A stretch of 64,000 nt of DNA from Nostocoides sp. F2B08 (GTDB lineage: Bacteria; Actinomycetota; Actinomycetes; Actinomycetales; Dermatophilaceae): NCBI RefSeq assembly GCF_009184895.1, contig NZ_WESE01000001.1, forward strand, positions 62,001 through 126,000. Reading direction: 5' to 3'. Each line of letters starts with the position of its first letter. The first letter of the stretch is position 1. Below the pieces are notes generated by a model, which saw only the letters and a list, made by a program, of their open reading frames with translations, was not told the origin of the DNA and searched no databases. This document shows positions 1 to 9,083 of the stretch, in pieces. A program made the position numbers and the translations under genes.

Positions 1-1205
1 TTGACGGCCTCCCACAGCGCGCCCGCGACGTGGCCACCGTCCAAGGGCAGGAGCGGGATGAGGTTGAACACGAACAGCGCGATGTTCAGCCCCGCGAGGA
101 GCAGGATCAGAGTGGCGAACCGCTGCTGCGGAGTCTCGAAGAGCGTGATCTCGCCGGAGGCGACCTCACCCGCGATGCGACCGACACCCACGACCGACAC
201 CGGGCTCTCGAGATCACGCTCGGCGCCGCTGAAGGCGGCCTGGTAGACCCCGACCATCCGCTGCGGGAGCTGGGCGACGACCTCGGCGGTGCCGCTGACC
301 ATCTCCCAGGCGATGCCCGGGACGACCGTCGGGCTCTGCCGCTCGATCTCGGTCACGGGACCACTCGCGATGCCGAGGAAGCCGGTGTCGACGAGCACGG
401 GTTCGCCCGAGGCGTCGAGCACGGGCTCACCTTGCTCGTCCAGCTCCGGCAGCTCGTTCGTGATCGGCGTGGCGGTCAGGGTGAGCGTCTCGCCGTCCCG
501 CTCGACGACGATGTCCGTCGGCATCCCCGACCGGGGCCGGATGAGGGTGGAGACGTCCCGATTGGTCTCGACCGGCTCACCGGCGATGGACCGCACGATG
601 TCGCCGGGTCGCAGACCGGCCTCCGCCGCAGGCGTCAGCGGGTCCCCGGGCTCGCACACCCGGTCGGCCGTGGCTTCGGCGGCGCTGACGACGCACTCGC
701 TGACCGTCCCGACGAAGGCGCCGGGCTTGGAGACCGCCGTGCCGTACGTCATGACGAGGCCGGAGAGCAGGATGAGCGCAAGGATGAGGTTCATCACGGG
801 TCCGCCGAGCATGACGACGACCTTCTGCCAGGTCTTCAGCGCGTAGAACACCCGCCGCTCGTCACCCGGACGCAGCTCCTCGAGGGAGGCGGCCCGAGCC
901 TCGTCGACGAGCTGGGACATCCGCCCGGTGCTCGACACCCGCACCTTGGTGGGGTCCTCTCCGCGCCGCGGCGGGAACATGCCGATCATCCGGATGTAGC
1001 CGCCGAGGGGGACGGCCTTGACGCCGTACTCGGTCTCCCCGCGGGTCCGCGACCACAGGGTCGGTCCGAAGCCGACCATGTACTGGGTCACGCGCACGCC
1101 GAAACGCTTGGCCGGCACCAGGTGGCCGATCTCGTGCCAGGCGATCGAGAACCCCACACCGGCCCCGACGAAGAGGACGCCGAGGACGTACCACAGCACG
1201 GTCAT
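1..1205 (-). CDS. rseP: Site-2 intramembrane zinc metalloprotease RseP/Rip1 (3' end cut by window)
   Basis: This is an M50-family membrane protease that cleaves membrane-anchored anti-sigma factors inside the bilayer. The first membrane segment (about residues 3-22) leads straight into the zinc motif HEIGH at residues 24-28. A further membrane segment lies near residue 145, followed by a PDZ-like domain around 160-220 and the second zinc-site motif NLIPLLPLDGGH near residue 385. About 401 codons are visible and the C-terminal end lies beyond position 1. The ATG at 1205 overlaps the dxr stop by 4 bases, so the two are translationally coupled, as in the mycobacterial dxr-rip1 pair. Family assignment is secure; its sigma-factor pathway here is inferred only from the family. 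Confidence 0.95.
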   Translation of the reverse strand, partial: MTVLWYVLGVLFVGAGVGFSIAWHEIGHLVPAKRFGVRVTQYMVGFGPTLWSRTRGETEYGVKAVPLGGYIRMIGMFPPRRGEDPTKVRVSSTGRMSQLVDEARAASLEELRPGDERRVFYALKTWQKVVVMLGGPVMNLILALILLSGLVMTYGTAVSKPGAFVGTVSECVVSAAEATADRVCEPGDPLTPAAEAGLRPGDIVRSIAGEPVETNRDVSTLIRPRSGMPTDIVVERDGETLTLTATPITNELPELDEQGEPVLDASGEPVLVDTGFLGIASGPVTEIERQSPTVVPGIAWEMVSGTAEVVAQLPQRMVGVYQAAFSGAERDLESPVSVVGVGRIAGEVASGEITLFETPQQRFATLILLLAGLNIALFVFNLIPLLPLDGGHVAGALWEAV

Positions 1206-2458
1206 CTCTGCTCCTCTCCGTGAACGGGCCGACCGACCGGTTCCGAGCCCGCGACCAGGGCGGCCGCGGCGGCGCGGGCCCAGCCGTCGGCCCGCAGCAC
1301 CTCCTCAACGCTCGGCGATTCGGATGTGCTCCCGAGCTCGGACCGTCCCCGACCAGCGTACGCCTCGACCACCCGCGCCACCGTGTCCACGATCTCGAGG
1401 AAGCCGATCGAGCCGGCGTGGAACGCGTCGACGCAGACCTCGTTCGCGGCGTTGTAGACCGCCGGGAACGTCCCGCCCTCGGCACCGACCTCGCGCGCCA
1501 GTCGGACCGCGGGGAACGCCTCGTCGTCGAGAGGGAAGAAGTCCCACGACTGGGCGACACTCCAGTCGCACGGCTCGTCAACGTCCTCGAGACGCTCCGG
1601 CCACGACAGTCCCAGAGCGATGGGGACCAGCATCCGAGGCGGCCCCATCTGAGCGATCGTGGACCCGTCGTGGAACTCGACCATCGAGTGGATCCACTGC
1701 TGCGGGTGGACGACGACGTCGATCCGGTCGAAGGGGATGTCGAAGAGCAGGTGGGCCTCGATGACCTCGAGCCCCTTGTTCACGAGGGTCGCGGAGTTGG
1801 TCGTGACCAGCCGGCCCATTGCGTAGTTCGGGTGGGCGAGCGCTTGGGTCGGGGTCACGTCGAGCAGCTGGTCGCGCCTGCGTCCGCGGAAGGGACCGCC
1901 ACTGGCCGTCACGACGAGCCGGCGCACCTCCCGCGCACGACCGCCCCGCAGCGACTGCGCGATGGCGGAGTGCTCGGAGTCGACCGGCACGATCTGGTCC
2001 GGACGTGCGGCCGCCTTGACCAACGGGCCCCCGACGATGAGCGACTCCTTGTTGGCGAGGGCCAGCACCGACCCGGCGGCAAGCGCAGCCAGGGTCGGCC
2101 GCAGGCCGATGGCCCCCGTGATGCCGTTGAGGACGACGTCGGCGCCCACCCCCGCGGCGATCGTGGCGGCCTCCTCCCCGACGACGATCTCCGGTCGGTA
2201 TGCGGTGCTCCCGCGCTCGCTCTGCGCGGCTCGGGCGTCGATCGCCTCGAGCAGATCCTCGGCGCGCCCCGCGGCAAGCGCGACCAGGGTCGCCCGGGTC
2301 GCCAGTGCCTGTTCGGCAGCGAGCTCGACGTTGCGACCCGCTGCCAGGGCCACGACGTCGTAGCGACCCGGGTGCTCGGCGATGACCTGGAGAGCCTGGG
2401 TGCCGATCGAGCCCGTCGAGCCGAGGATCGAGACGGTGCGGGATGACTGGTCGCTCAC
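1202..2458 (-). CDS. dxr: 1-deoxy-D-xylulose 5-phosphate reductoisomerase
   Basis: Catalyses the first committed step of the MEP isoprenoid pathway, NADPH-dependent conversion of DXP to MEP in the cytosol. The NADPH-binding loop GSTGSIG is at residues 13-19, NKESL at 136-140 and the metal-site DSEHS at 160-164. With the GTG start chosen at 2458 the protein is 418 residues, slightly longer than the roughly 400 of E. coli Dxr. A purine-rich GAGAG about 10 bases upstream supports this start; an in-frame start at 2515 would add 19 unconserved residues. It overlaps rseP by 4 bases. The gene is chromosomally conserved in this position in actinobacteria. Confidence 0.96.
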   Translation of the reverse strand: MSDQSSRTVSILGSTGSIGTQALQVIAEHPGRYDVVALAAGRNVELAAEQALATRATLVALAAGRAEDLLEAIDARAAQSERGSTAYRPEIVVGEEAATIAAGVGADVVLNGITGAIGLRPTLAALAAGSVLALANKESLIVGGPLVKAAARPDQIVPVDSEHSAIAQSLRGGRAREVRRLVVTASGGPFRGRRRDQLLDVTPTQALAHPNYAMGRLVTTNSATLVNKGLEVIEAHLLFDIPFDRIDVVVHPQQWIHSMVEFHDGSTIAQMGPPRMLVPIALGLSWPERLEDVDEPCDWSVAQSWDFFPLDDEAFPAVRLAREVGAEGGTFPAVYNAANEVCVDAFHAGSIGFLEIVDTVARVVEAYAGRGRSELGSTSESPSVEEVLRADGWARAAAAALVAGSEPVGRPVHGEEQR

Positions 2459-2521
2459 GAAGGCTGCTCTCTCGGTCGGCTGCAGGCGGTGACTCCGCCC
2501 CCGGACATTGTCCACCGCTCG

Positions 2522-3547
2522 TCAGCTCGTGATGACCCGCTCCTCGATGAGGCGCTCCTCGACGAGCTTGCCGTACGGGATGTACCGACCGTTGGCGAAG
2601 TCCTTGGGGAACTCGAGATCGACGTGGTCGAGGCCGTGCCGGTTCTTCTCCAGGGAGAAGACGCTGAAGCCCCGGAAGTGCTGGAGCCGCGAGAGGTCGT
2701 AGACGAGGTGCTCGCGGGAGACGATGTCGTCCTTGCCGGAGAGGACGAGCACCACGTCGGCCTCGTAGGCGAGCGAGGACGCCCCGCGCAGATGGTGCGC
2801 CCGCATCCGGTGTCCGGCGCCGAGGCTCTCCTTCTCGGCGGCCGAGACTGCGAGGACGGGGCACCGTAGCTCGAGGGCGAGGTCCTTGAGCGCCTCGGCC
2901 ACCACGGCGAGGCGCTCCTCCTCGCCACCCTGGTGACCCGGGACCGGAACCTTCTGCAGGTAGTCGATGGCCACGAACGGAGGCTCGCCGGCCGAGGTGA
3001 CCAGCGCCTCGACGATCCCGGCGATCGCCTCCAGGTCGGTTCCGGGGTTCGACTCGTGGACGGAGAGCCGGTCCGCATACGTCTGCATGGCTTCGAGCGC
3101 CTCCAGGCCGTAGGGGACCCCCGCCAGCGCCTCGGTGAGGGTGGTCGCGCCCGCCTGGGCCTCCAGGGCACGCCGCACGCCGTGGACGCCCGGCGCGAGC
3201 GCGGGGTCGTCGGCCAGTTCTGCGGCCTCGAGCGCGATGAGCCGCTCGAGCAGCGTGTTCGACTCGTGCTCGTAGGAGAACAGCACCGCGTGCCGCCCCT
3301 CGCGTGCGACGGTGCGCAACGCCTGGATGGTGAAGGTCGTCTTGCCCTGTGCCTGCGCGCCCGCCACGAGGACGAGCTCGCCGGAGCGCACGCCGCCGGC
3401 CAGTGCCCGGTCCAGGGCGTCGAAGCCGGTCGCCCAGACCGCGGCCGACGGACCCTGGCCGCGTCGCAGCGACTCGTCGGCCGCGTCGAGGACCTCTGCC
3501 AGCGAGTGCCGACGCAGGCCCTGCTGGTGGACGTGGCGGTCGCTCAT
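2522..3547 (-). CDS. Stand-alone DnaB-like helicase C-terminal (RecA-fold) ATPase
   Basis: A 341-residue protein made almost entirely of the RecA-like core of the DnaB helicase C-terminal family, without the DnaB N-terminal primase-interacting domain. The Walker A motif GAQAQGKTT is at residues 63-71, the helicase-like SYEHES segment at 91-96, Walker B FVAIDYLQ at 191-198, and a SAAEKES/LRGAS stretch follows in the region of DnaB motif H4. It lies 63 bases upstream of dxr and 13 bases after gabD on the same strand. What it acts on is unknown: it could be a DNA-translocating ATPase or a KaiC/RadA-like regulator. The fold is clear but no specific function can be assigned from sequence. Confidence 0.75.
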   Translation of the reverse strand: MSDRHVHQQGLRRHSLAEVLDAADESLRRGQGPSAAVWATGFDALDRALAGGVRSGELVLVAGAQAQGKTTFTIQALRTVAREGRHAVLFSYEHESNTLLERLIALEAAELADDPALAPGVHGVRRALEAQAGATTLTEALAGVPYGLEALEAMQTYADRLSVHESNPGTDLEAIAGIVEALVTSAGEPPFVAIDYLQKVPVPGHQGGEEERLAVVAEALKDLALELRCPVLAVSAAEKESLGAGHRMRAHHLRGASSLAYEADVVLVLSGKDDIVSREHLVYDLSRLQHFRGFSVFSLEKNRHGLDHVDLEFPKDFANGRYIPYGKLVEERLIEERVITS

Positions 3548-3560
3548 GCCGCGGCCCCAC

Positions 3561-5021
3561 TCACAGGGCGATCCCCACGTACTTCACCTCGAGGTACTCG
3601 TCGATGCCTTCGAAGCCCCCCTCCCGGCCGAAGCCGGAGTGCTTGACGCCGCCGAAGGGGGCGGCCGGGTTGGAGACGATCCCGGTGTTGATACCGATCA
3701 TCCCGAACTCCAGCGCCTCGGCGACCCGCAGGACCCGGGCGTTGTCGCGGGTGAAGACGTATCCGACGAGGCCGTACTCGGTCGCGTTCGCCCGCGAGAT
3801 GGCGTCCGCCTCATCGGTGAACGTGCAGACCGGCGCCACCGGACCGAAGATCTCCTCGCTGAGGCAGCGCGCGCCCGGCGGCACGTCGGCGAGGACGGTG
3901 GGCTGGTAGAAGAAGCCCTCCCCGTCGACCGGTGCCCCGCCGACCAGAGCGGTAGCCCCACGCGAGACGGCGTCCTGGACCAGCTCGTGCACCCCGTCGC
4001 GGGCCTTGGCGGTGATGAGCGGTCCGACGTCGACGCCCTGCTCAGTGCCCTGCCCCACCGTGAGGTCGCCCATCCGCTCGGCCAGACCCCGGGTGAAGGC
4101 CTCGGCGACGGACTCGTGGACGAAGAACCGGTTCGCCGCCGTGCACGCCTCCCCGATGTTGCGCATCTTCGCGAGCATGGCCCCTTCGACAGCGGCTTCG
4201 ACATCGGCGTCCTCGAAGACGATGAACGGCGCATTGCCGCCCAGCTCCATCGAGACCCGGAGCAGCTGCTCGGCGGACTGTTCGACGAGCACCCGGCCCA
4301 CGGCGGTCGACCCCGTGAAGGTCAGCTTGCGCAGGCGGGGGTCCCGGACCAGCGGCTCGCACACGGCTCCCGAGTGGGTCGTCGTGATGACGTTGACCAC
4401 GCCTGCTGGGACGCCCACCTCCTCGAGGATGCCGGCCAGGGCGAGCATGCTCAGGGGCGTCTCGTGGGCCGGCTTGACGACCATGGTGCACCCTGCCGCG
4501 ATGGCCGGGCCGATCTTGCGGGTTCCCATGGCGAGCGGGAAGTTCCACGGGGTGATCATCAGGGTCGGGCCGACCGGCTGTTTCATGGTCACCAGGCGGG
4601 TCGCGCCGTTGGGGGCCAACGCATACCGCCCGTGGACCCGGACCGCCTCCTCGCTGAACCAGCGGAAGAACTCGGCCGCGTAGGTCACCTCGCCGCGCGC
4701 CTCGGCGACGGTCTTGCCCATCTCGAGAGTCATGAGCGTCGCCAGCTCCTCCGCCCGCTCGTGCATGAGCTCGTATGCGGCGCGCAGCATCTCGCCCCGG
4801 TCACGGGGAGCGGTGCGTGCCCAGTCCGCCTGCGCGGCGACCGCTGCGTCGAGCGCCGCCCGTCCGTCCTCGACGGTGCCGTCGGCGACGCTGACCAGGA
4901 CGGACCCGGTGGCCGGGTCGTGGACATCGAAGCGAGCGCCCCCGGACGACGCGCGCCATTGACCGCCGATGTAGAGGTCGGTGGGGACGGACTCGAGAAG
5001 GGACGTCGGTGTCACGGCCAT
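3561..5021 (-). CDS. gabD: NAD(P)-dependent succinate-semialdehyde dehydrogenase (GabD2-like)
   Basis: An aldehyde dehydrogenase of 486 residues that would oxidise succinate semialdehyde to succinate, the last step of GABA catabolism. The oxyanion Asn is N160 in PWNFPL, the cofactor Lys K183, the general base E259 in MELGGNAP and the nucleophile C293 in RNIGEACTAANR. The GEAC variant of the usual GQxC motif is typical of actinobacterial GabD2-type enzymes. It follows speB by 31 bases on the same strand and so probably closes the polyamine-to-succinate route encoded upstream. Substrate is inferred from motif and context; another short-chain semialdehyde is possible. Confidence 0.88.
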   Translation of the reverse strand: MAVTPTSLLESVPTDLYIGGQWRASSGGARFDVHDPATGSVLVSVADGTVEDGRAALDAAVAAQADWARTAPRDRGEMLRAAYELMHERAEELATLMTLEMGKTVAEARGEVTYAAEFFRWFSEEAVRVHGRYALAPNGATRLVTMKQPVGPTLMITPWNFPLAMGTRKIGPAIAAGCTMVVKPAHETPLSMLALAGILEEVGVPAGVVNVITTTHSGAVCEPLVRDPRLRKLTFTGSTAVGRVLVEQSAEQLLRVSMELGGNAPFIVFEDADVEAAVEGAMLAKMRNIGEACTAANRFFVHESVAEAFTRGLAERMGDLTVGQGTEQGVDVGPLITAKARDGVHELVQDAVSRGATALVGGAPVDGEGFFYQPTVLADVPPGARCLSEEIFGPVAPVCTFTDEADAISRANATEYGLVGYVFTRDNARVLRVAEALEFGMIGINTGIVSNPAAPFGGVKHSGFGREGGFEGIDEYLEVKYVGIAL

Positions 5022-5052
5022 GGATGCCAGCCTAGTGCTCGGATCGGTTCGG

Positions 5053-6090
5053 TCAGCGGCCGTCGAGGAGTGGACGGGCGGGGTCCCACCGGGTGCCGTC
5101 GCGCTCGTCCAGGCGCCTTCGAGCGATGGCGGACAGGGCCTCGAGGACCACGCGGTTGGCCAGGGCGGCGGTGATGTCGGCGTGGTCGTAGGGCGGGCTG
5201 ACCTCGACCACGTCGATGCCGACCACCGGCAGCTCGAGGCAGATGCGGCGCACGGAGTCGAGGAGCTGGCGCGCCGTGAGACCGCCCGGCTCCGGCGTGC
5301 CGGTCCCCGGGGCGTGGCCGGGGTCGCACACGTCGATGTCGACCGACAGGAAGACGCCCTCGCACTCGTCCGTGGCGATGTCGAACGCCTCGGTCAGGCA
5401 GTCCTCCAAGCCCCGGTGCACGATCTCGGTCATCTCGAACGACCGCATCCGCTGCTGCGCCATCCAGTCCAGCGTCTCGGGACCGGGCCAGTAGCCCCGC
5501 AGCCCGACCTGGAGGAAGCGGTCGCCGCGCAGGGCCCCGGACTCGATGAGGCGACGCATCGGCTGACCGTGGCCCCAGAGCGAGCCGAACTCGATGTCTC
5601 CGGTGTCGGCGTGGGCGTCGAAGTGAATCATGGACACCCGCCCGTGGCCGAGGACGTTGGCCACCCCTTTGGCATCGGGATAGGCGATCGAGTGGTCACC
5701 GCCGAGCACGAGGGGGATGGCTCCGCTGCGGGTGATCGTTTCCACGGCCTGCTCGATCCGGCCGAGCGTGGTCTCGATGTCACCGGGCGGCAGCTCGACG
5801 TCGCCGGCGTCGACGACGCGGAGGTCGCGCAGGCCGTCCGTGCGCAGTGCGAGTGATGGGCGCGACCCGTCGTGTCCGAGGTAGTCGGTCCCGCGGATGG
5901 CCATCGGGCCGAACCGCGTGCCCGGTCGGTGGGAGGTGCCGCCGTCGAACGGTGCGCCGAGGATGACCACATCGGCGCCGGCGAACGAGTCGGCGTCGGT
6001 GAGGTCGCAGGCCGGAACCCCGAGGAAGGTGAAGTCCGGGCCGAACTGTTGGCCGTACCGGCCGGAGGACGGCGACCCGGACCCGCTCAC
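5053..6090 (-). CDS. speB: Agmatinase-family ureohydrolase
   Basis: A binuclear-manganese ureohydrolase of the arginase/agmatinase fold that would split agmatine to putrescine and urea. The metal ligands are visible as GGDHS (H133), HFDAHAD (D158, H160, D162) and a later SVDIDVCDP motif. The GTG at 6090 overlaps the stop of the upstream oxidoreductase gene by 4 bases (GTGA), giving 345 residues, the normal family length. Context between polyamine-import genes and gabD supports a polyamine role. Guanidinobutyrase or another guanidino-acid hydrolase cannot be excluded, because substrate specificity in this family is hard to read from motifs. Confidence 0.88.
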   Translation of the reverse strand: MSGSGSPSSGRYGQQFGPDFTFLGVPACDLTDADSFAGADVVILGAPFDGGTSHRPGTRFGPMAIRGTDYLGHDGSRPSLALRTDGLRDLRVVDAGDVELPPGDIETTLGRIEQAVETITRSGAIPLVLGGDHSIAYPDAKGVANVLGHGRVSMIHFDAHADTGDIEFGSLWGHGQPMRRLIESGALRGDRFLQVGLRGYWPGPETLDWMAQQRMRSFEMTEIVHRGLEDCLTEAFDIATDECEGVFLSVDIDVCDPGHAPGTGTPEPGGLTARQLLDSVRRICLELPVVGIDVVEVSPPYDHADITAALANRVVLEALSAIARRRLDERDGTRWDPARPLLDGR

Positions 6091-7364
6091 CGCTCCTCCA
6101 TACCCCACGGCGACCCGTAGCCCTGCGGCTTGGGAGCCGCGAGGAGCTCGAGGAAGGGAACGGCGTCGAAGGCCTCGGGTCCGAGGATCCCCTTCCCGGC
6201 CCAGGTGCCGCTCGCGAGCAGCTCGAGCGCCACGACCGGATTGACGGCCGTCTGCCACACGACGCACTGCGCCCCGTAGTCCCGCATCGTGTCGGCGTTG
6301 TCGCTCACGTGGTAGAGGTACACGGACCGGGGCTGACCGTCCTTGTCGCCGCCCTTCCCGACGCCGGTGACGAACAGTCCGGCGCACGTCTTGCCCTCCA
6401 TCCGAGGTCCGATGGTGGCGGGGTCGGGGAGCACCGCCGCGACGACGTCCCGCGGGCTGACCTCGACACCCTTGACGGAGACCTTCTCGGTGCTGTCGAG
6501 ACCGAGGGTGTGCAGGGTCCGAAGGATGCCGATCATCTCCTCCCCAAGGCCGTACTTGAAGGTCACCTTGTCGGCGTCGAGCCACCGCGGCATGAGGAGG
6601 ACCTCCTCGTGCTCGACGTGCACGCACTCGACGGGGCCGATGCCCTCGGGGAACTCGAACACCTCGGGCTCGCTGAACGGCGGCAGCGTGTACCAGCCCT
6701 GGTCCTCGTCGAACTCCCGCGCCCGCTCCCAGACGACGGGCGGGTTGAGGCACTCCTCGATGATGGTCCACATCGAGAAGCCGGGCGCGAACACCTCGCC
6801 GCCGTGCTCGTCCCGGATGACGAGGTTGGCGCCGTCCCGAGTGCCGAGCTCGTCGATGTGCGAGAACAGGTGGTCGGCGGCGTACCGCGCGAACACGTCC
6901 GAGAGGCCCGGCTCGACGCCGATGCCCAGCAAGGCGAGCCGCCCGGCCTCCTCCCAGCTGCGCTCCTGGGCGAACTGCTCGTCCCCGAGCTTGACCCCGA
7001 CCCTGCTGTAGGGATCGGTGGGGTGCCTCCTCGACAGGCTCATCGCCATGTCGAGGTAGTCCGCACCGGCGGCGAGTGCGCCGTTGAAGATCGGCATGAC
7101 GAAGCGTGGGTCGACGGCGTTGAGGACGTGTGTGGCCCGGTGCTCGCGAGCCAGCGCGGCGACGGCCGACTCGTCGCTCGCGTCGACCTGTGCGGCGCTG
7201 AGCCGACTCTCACCCGGGCGCCGCGCGACCGCGGCCGCGACGGTCGCCCTGGCGCGCGCGAGGTCGTAGTCCGCGACGACGAAGGCTTCGAAGAAGTCTC
7301 GCTCGACGGCGATCTTGGCGGCGGCGTCGCCGACGCCCCCTGCACCGATCATGAGAACACGCAC
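6087..7364 (-). CDS. Saccharopine dehydrogenase-like NAD(P) oxidoreductase in polyamine operon
   Basis: A 425-residue protein with an N-terminal Rossmann motif (VLMIGAGGVGD, about residues 3-13) and the overall pattern of the saccharopine dehydrogenase / carboxynorspermidine synthase superfamily. The chosen GTG at 7364 is preceded by a GAAAGG ribosome site about 9 bases upstream and begins 4 bases after the potC stop; a GTG at 7385 would overlap potC and add 7 residues. Its place between potC and speB suggests a role with polyamines or an amino-acid/polyamine adduct. Relatives join or split a C-N bond reductively between an amine and an aldehyde or keto acid. No partner carboxynorspermidine decarboxylase is visible in the window, so the substrate stays unknown. 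Confidence 0.78.
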   Translation of the reverse strand: MRVLMIGAGGVGDAAAKIAVERDFFEAFVVADYDLARARATVAAAVARRPGESRLSAAQVDASDESAVAALAREHRATHVLNAVDPRFVMPIFNGALAAGADYLDMAMSLSRRHPTDPYSRVGVKLGDEQFAQERSWEEAGRLALLGIGVEPGLSDVFARYAADHLFSHIDELGTRDGANLVIRDEHGGEVFAPGFSMWTIIEECLNPPVVWERAREFDEDQGWYTLPPFSEPEVFEFPEGIGPVECVHVEHEEVLLMPRWLDADKVTFKYGLGEEMIGILRTLHTLGLDSTEKVSVKGVEVSPRDVVAAVLPDPATIGPRMEGKTCAGLFVTGVGKGGDKDGQPRSVYLYHVSDNADTMRDYGAQCVVWQTAVNPVVALELLASGTWAGKGILGPEAFDAVPFLELLAAPKPQGYGSPWGMEER

Positions 7365-7368
7365 TGGA

Positions 7369-8160
7369 TCATGCCTTTCGGTCACGGCGGGAGCTGAGCA
7401 TCTGACCGATGACCACCACGGTCAGCGCAATGAGGAACATGACGGTGCCCACGACGAAGATCTCGACCGGGGTGCCGCGCTGGGCCGCCCCCCAGACGTA
7501 CATGGGGAACGTGATGGAGGACGGGCTCGCGTTGAAGTTGGTGATGATGTAGTCGTCGAAGCTGAGGGAGAACGCGAGCAACGCGCCTGCTGCGATCCCC
7601 GGGGCGGCGAGCGGCAGGGTCACCCGCAGGAAGGTCTGGAACGGGTTGGCTCCGAGGTCCGCAGCCGCCTCCTCCAGTCGCGGGTCGAGGGAGCTGACGC
7701 GCGCCTTGACGGCGACGACGACGAAGGAGAGGCAGAACATGATGTGTGCGATCGTGATGTTGACCGCTCCCGAGGGGATCCCGGCCATGACGAAGAGGGT
7801 GAGCAGGCTCGAGCCCATGACGACCTCGGGGGTCGCCATCGGCATGAAGATCAGGAGGTTGGTGCCGGATCGACCGCGGAAGCGGTGTCTGCCGAGCGCG
7901 AATGCGACGAGGGTGCCGAGGACCGTGGCCACGAACGCTGCGATGAACCCGATCCGCAGGCTGAGGCCGAGCGCCTCGCAGAGCCCGGGACTGCCGCACG
8001 GGTTGAGCCAGGCCGCGGCGGAGAACTCGTTCCACTCGTAGTTGTAGCGGCCACGCGGGTCGTTGAACGAGAAGATCGCGACGACGAGGTTGGGGATGAG
8101 CAGGTACGCGAGCACCGCGAGGGCCGCGAAGGCCAGCAGATGGCGCTTGATCCACGTCAT
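7369..8160 (-). CDS. potC: Polyamine ABC transporter permease PotC
   Basis: Inner-membrane permease of a spermidine/putrescine importer, 263 residues from the ATG at 8160. It has about six hydrophobic segments and the binding-protein-dependent permease loop (EAAADLGANP, about residues 165-174) that docks onto the ATPase. The start overlaps the potB stop as TGATG; a GTG one codon earlier (8163) gives an equivalent protein. The order potA-potB-potC downstream of potD, with tight overlaps, indicates one transcription unit. Assignment as PotC rather than another opine or amine permease rests on length, order and the neighbouring polyamine-degradation genes. Confidence 0.9.
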   Translation of the reverse strand: MTWIKRHLLAFAALAVLAYLLIPNLVVAIFSFNDPRGRYNYEWNEFSAAAWLNPCGSPGLCEALGLSLRIGFIAAFVATVLGTLVAFALGRHRFRGRSGTNLLIFMPMATPEVVMGSSLLTLFVMAGIPSGAVNITIAHIMFCLSFVVVAVKARVSSLDPRLEEAAADLGANPFQTFLRVTLPLAAPGIAAGALLAFSLSFDDYIITNFNASPSSITFPMYVWGAAQRGTPVEIFVVGTVMFLIALTVVVIGQMLSSRRDRKA

Positions 8161-9083
8161 CACACCAGCTCCTCTGTCCCGGCCCGGCGCACGTACAGGG
8201 CGACCAACGTCACGATCATGATCAGCAGGATGAACGACAGCGCCGCGGCCTGCGGGTAGTCGAGGACCCTGAGGAACAGACTGTCGATGACCTGGCCGAT
8301 CATGACCGTCTGGGTGTTGCCGAGCAGCCGACTGTTGATGTAGTCACCGGTCGCCGGGATGAACGTCAAGAGGGTTCCGGCCACGACCCCCGGCAGCGAG
8401 AGCGGCCAGATGACGTGACGGAATGTCTGCCACCCTGACGCGTACAGGTCCCGAGCAGCCTCCATGTAGCGCGGGTCGAGGCGTTCCAGTGCCGCGTACA
8501 GGGGAAGGATCATGAAGGGGAGGAAGTTGTAGGTCAGACCGGCCATGACGGCGAACTTGCTGTTGAGGAGCGTCCCGCCCGTGGTGAGCGTGAGCCACTC
8601 CAGGAGGTTGATCAGACCGGTCCGTTCGAAGAAGTCACTGACCACTCCCCCGTCGCTGAGGATGATGCGCCACGCGAGCGTCCGGATGAGGAAGCTCGTG
8701 AAGAACGGCGCGATGACGAGGATGAGCATGATGTTCTTCCACCGCCCCGCCTTCTGAGCCATGAAATAGGCGAGAGGGTAGGCCAGGAGAAGACCGAAGA
8801 ACGTCGCGGTGGCGGCGTAGCCGAGGGAGCGGAGCAGCTGCGGCCAGTACTCCGACAGTGCCTGCGGGTAGACGCTGAGGTTCCCCGTGAAGACAAAGCC
8901 GTCGTAGACGTTGCCCTCCTGCAGCGACTGAGAGCCGAGGGTGACCATCGGGGTGGCGTAGAAGAGAGCGAGCCACAGCAGGCCGGGCAGGAGAAGCGCG
9001 TACGGAACCCAGTTGCGACGAGGGCGCTGCGCCGGGGCGGCCGTCGCACCGCCCCCACCGAGCGCCGCGCCGACGCTAGGCAT
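8160..9083 (-). CDS. potB: Polyamine ABC transporter permease PotB
   Basis: First permease subunit of the polyamine importer, 307 residues. A glycine/alanine-rich cytoplasmic N-terminus is followed by a membrane helix (about residues 27-47), the sequence LFYATPM typical of PotB-family proteins, five further hydrophobic segments and the ATPase-coupling loop EAARDLYASG (about residues 208-217). The ATG at 9083 lies 8 bases inside the 3' end of potA, and the stop overlaps potC, so translation of all three is coupled. PotB and PotC form the membrane channel that PotA energises. The permease family is certain; the cargo is inferred from context. Confidence 0.9.
   Translation of the reverse strand: MPSVGAALGGGGATAAPAQRPRRNWVPYALLLPGLLWLALFYATPMVTLGSQSLQEGNVYDGFVFTGNLSVYPQALSEYWPQLLRSLGYAATATFFGLLLAYPLAYFMAQKAGRWKNIMLILVIAPFFTSFLIRTLAWRIILSDGGVVSDFFERTGLINLLEWLTLTTGGTLLNSKFAVMAGLTYNFLPFMILPLYAALERLDPRYMEAARDLYASGWQTFRHVIWPLSLPGVVAGTLLTFIPATGDYINSRLLGNTQTVMIGQVIDSLFLRVLDYPQAAALSFILLIMIVTLVALYVRRAGTEELV

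Noticed and set aside
3312-5174. 620-codon plus-strand frame opposite gabD and the DnaB-like gene
   Set aside because: Shadow frame; both minus-strand genes have intact catalytic motifs.
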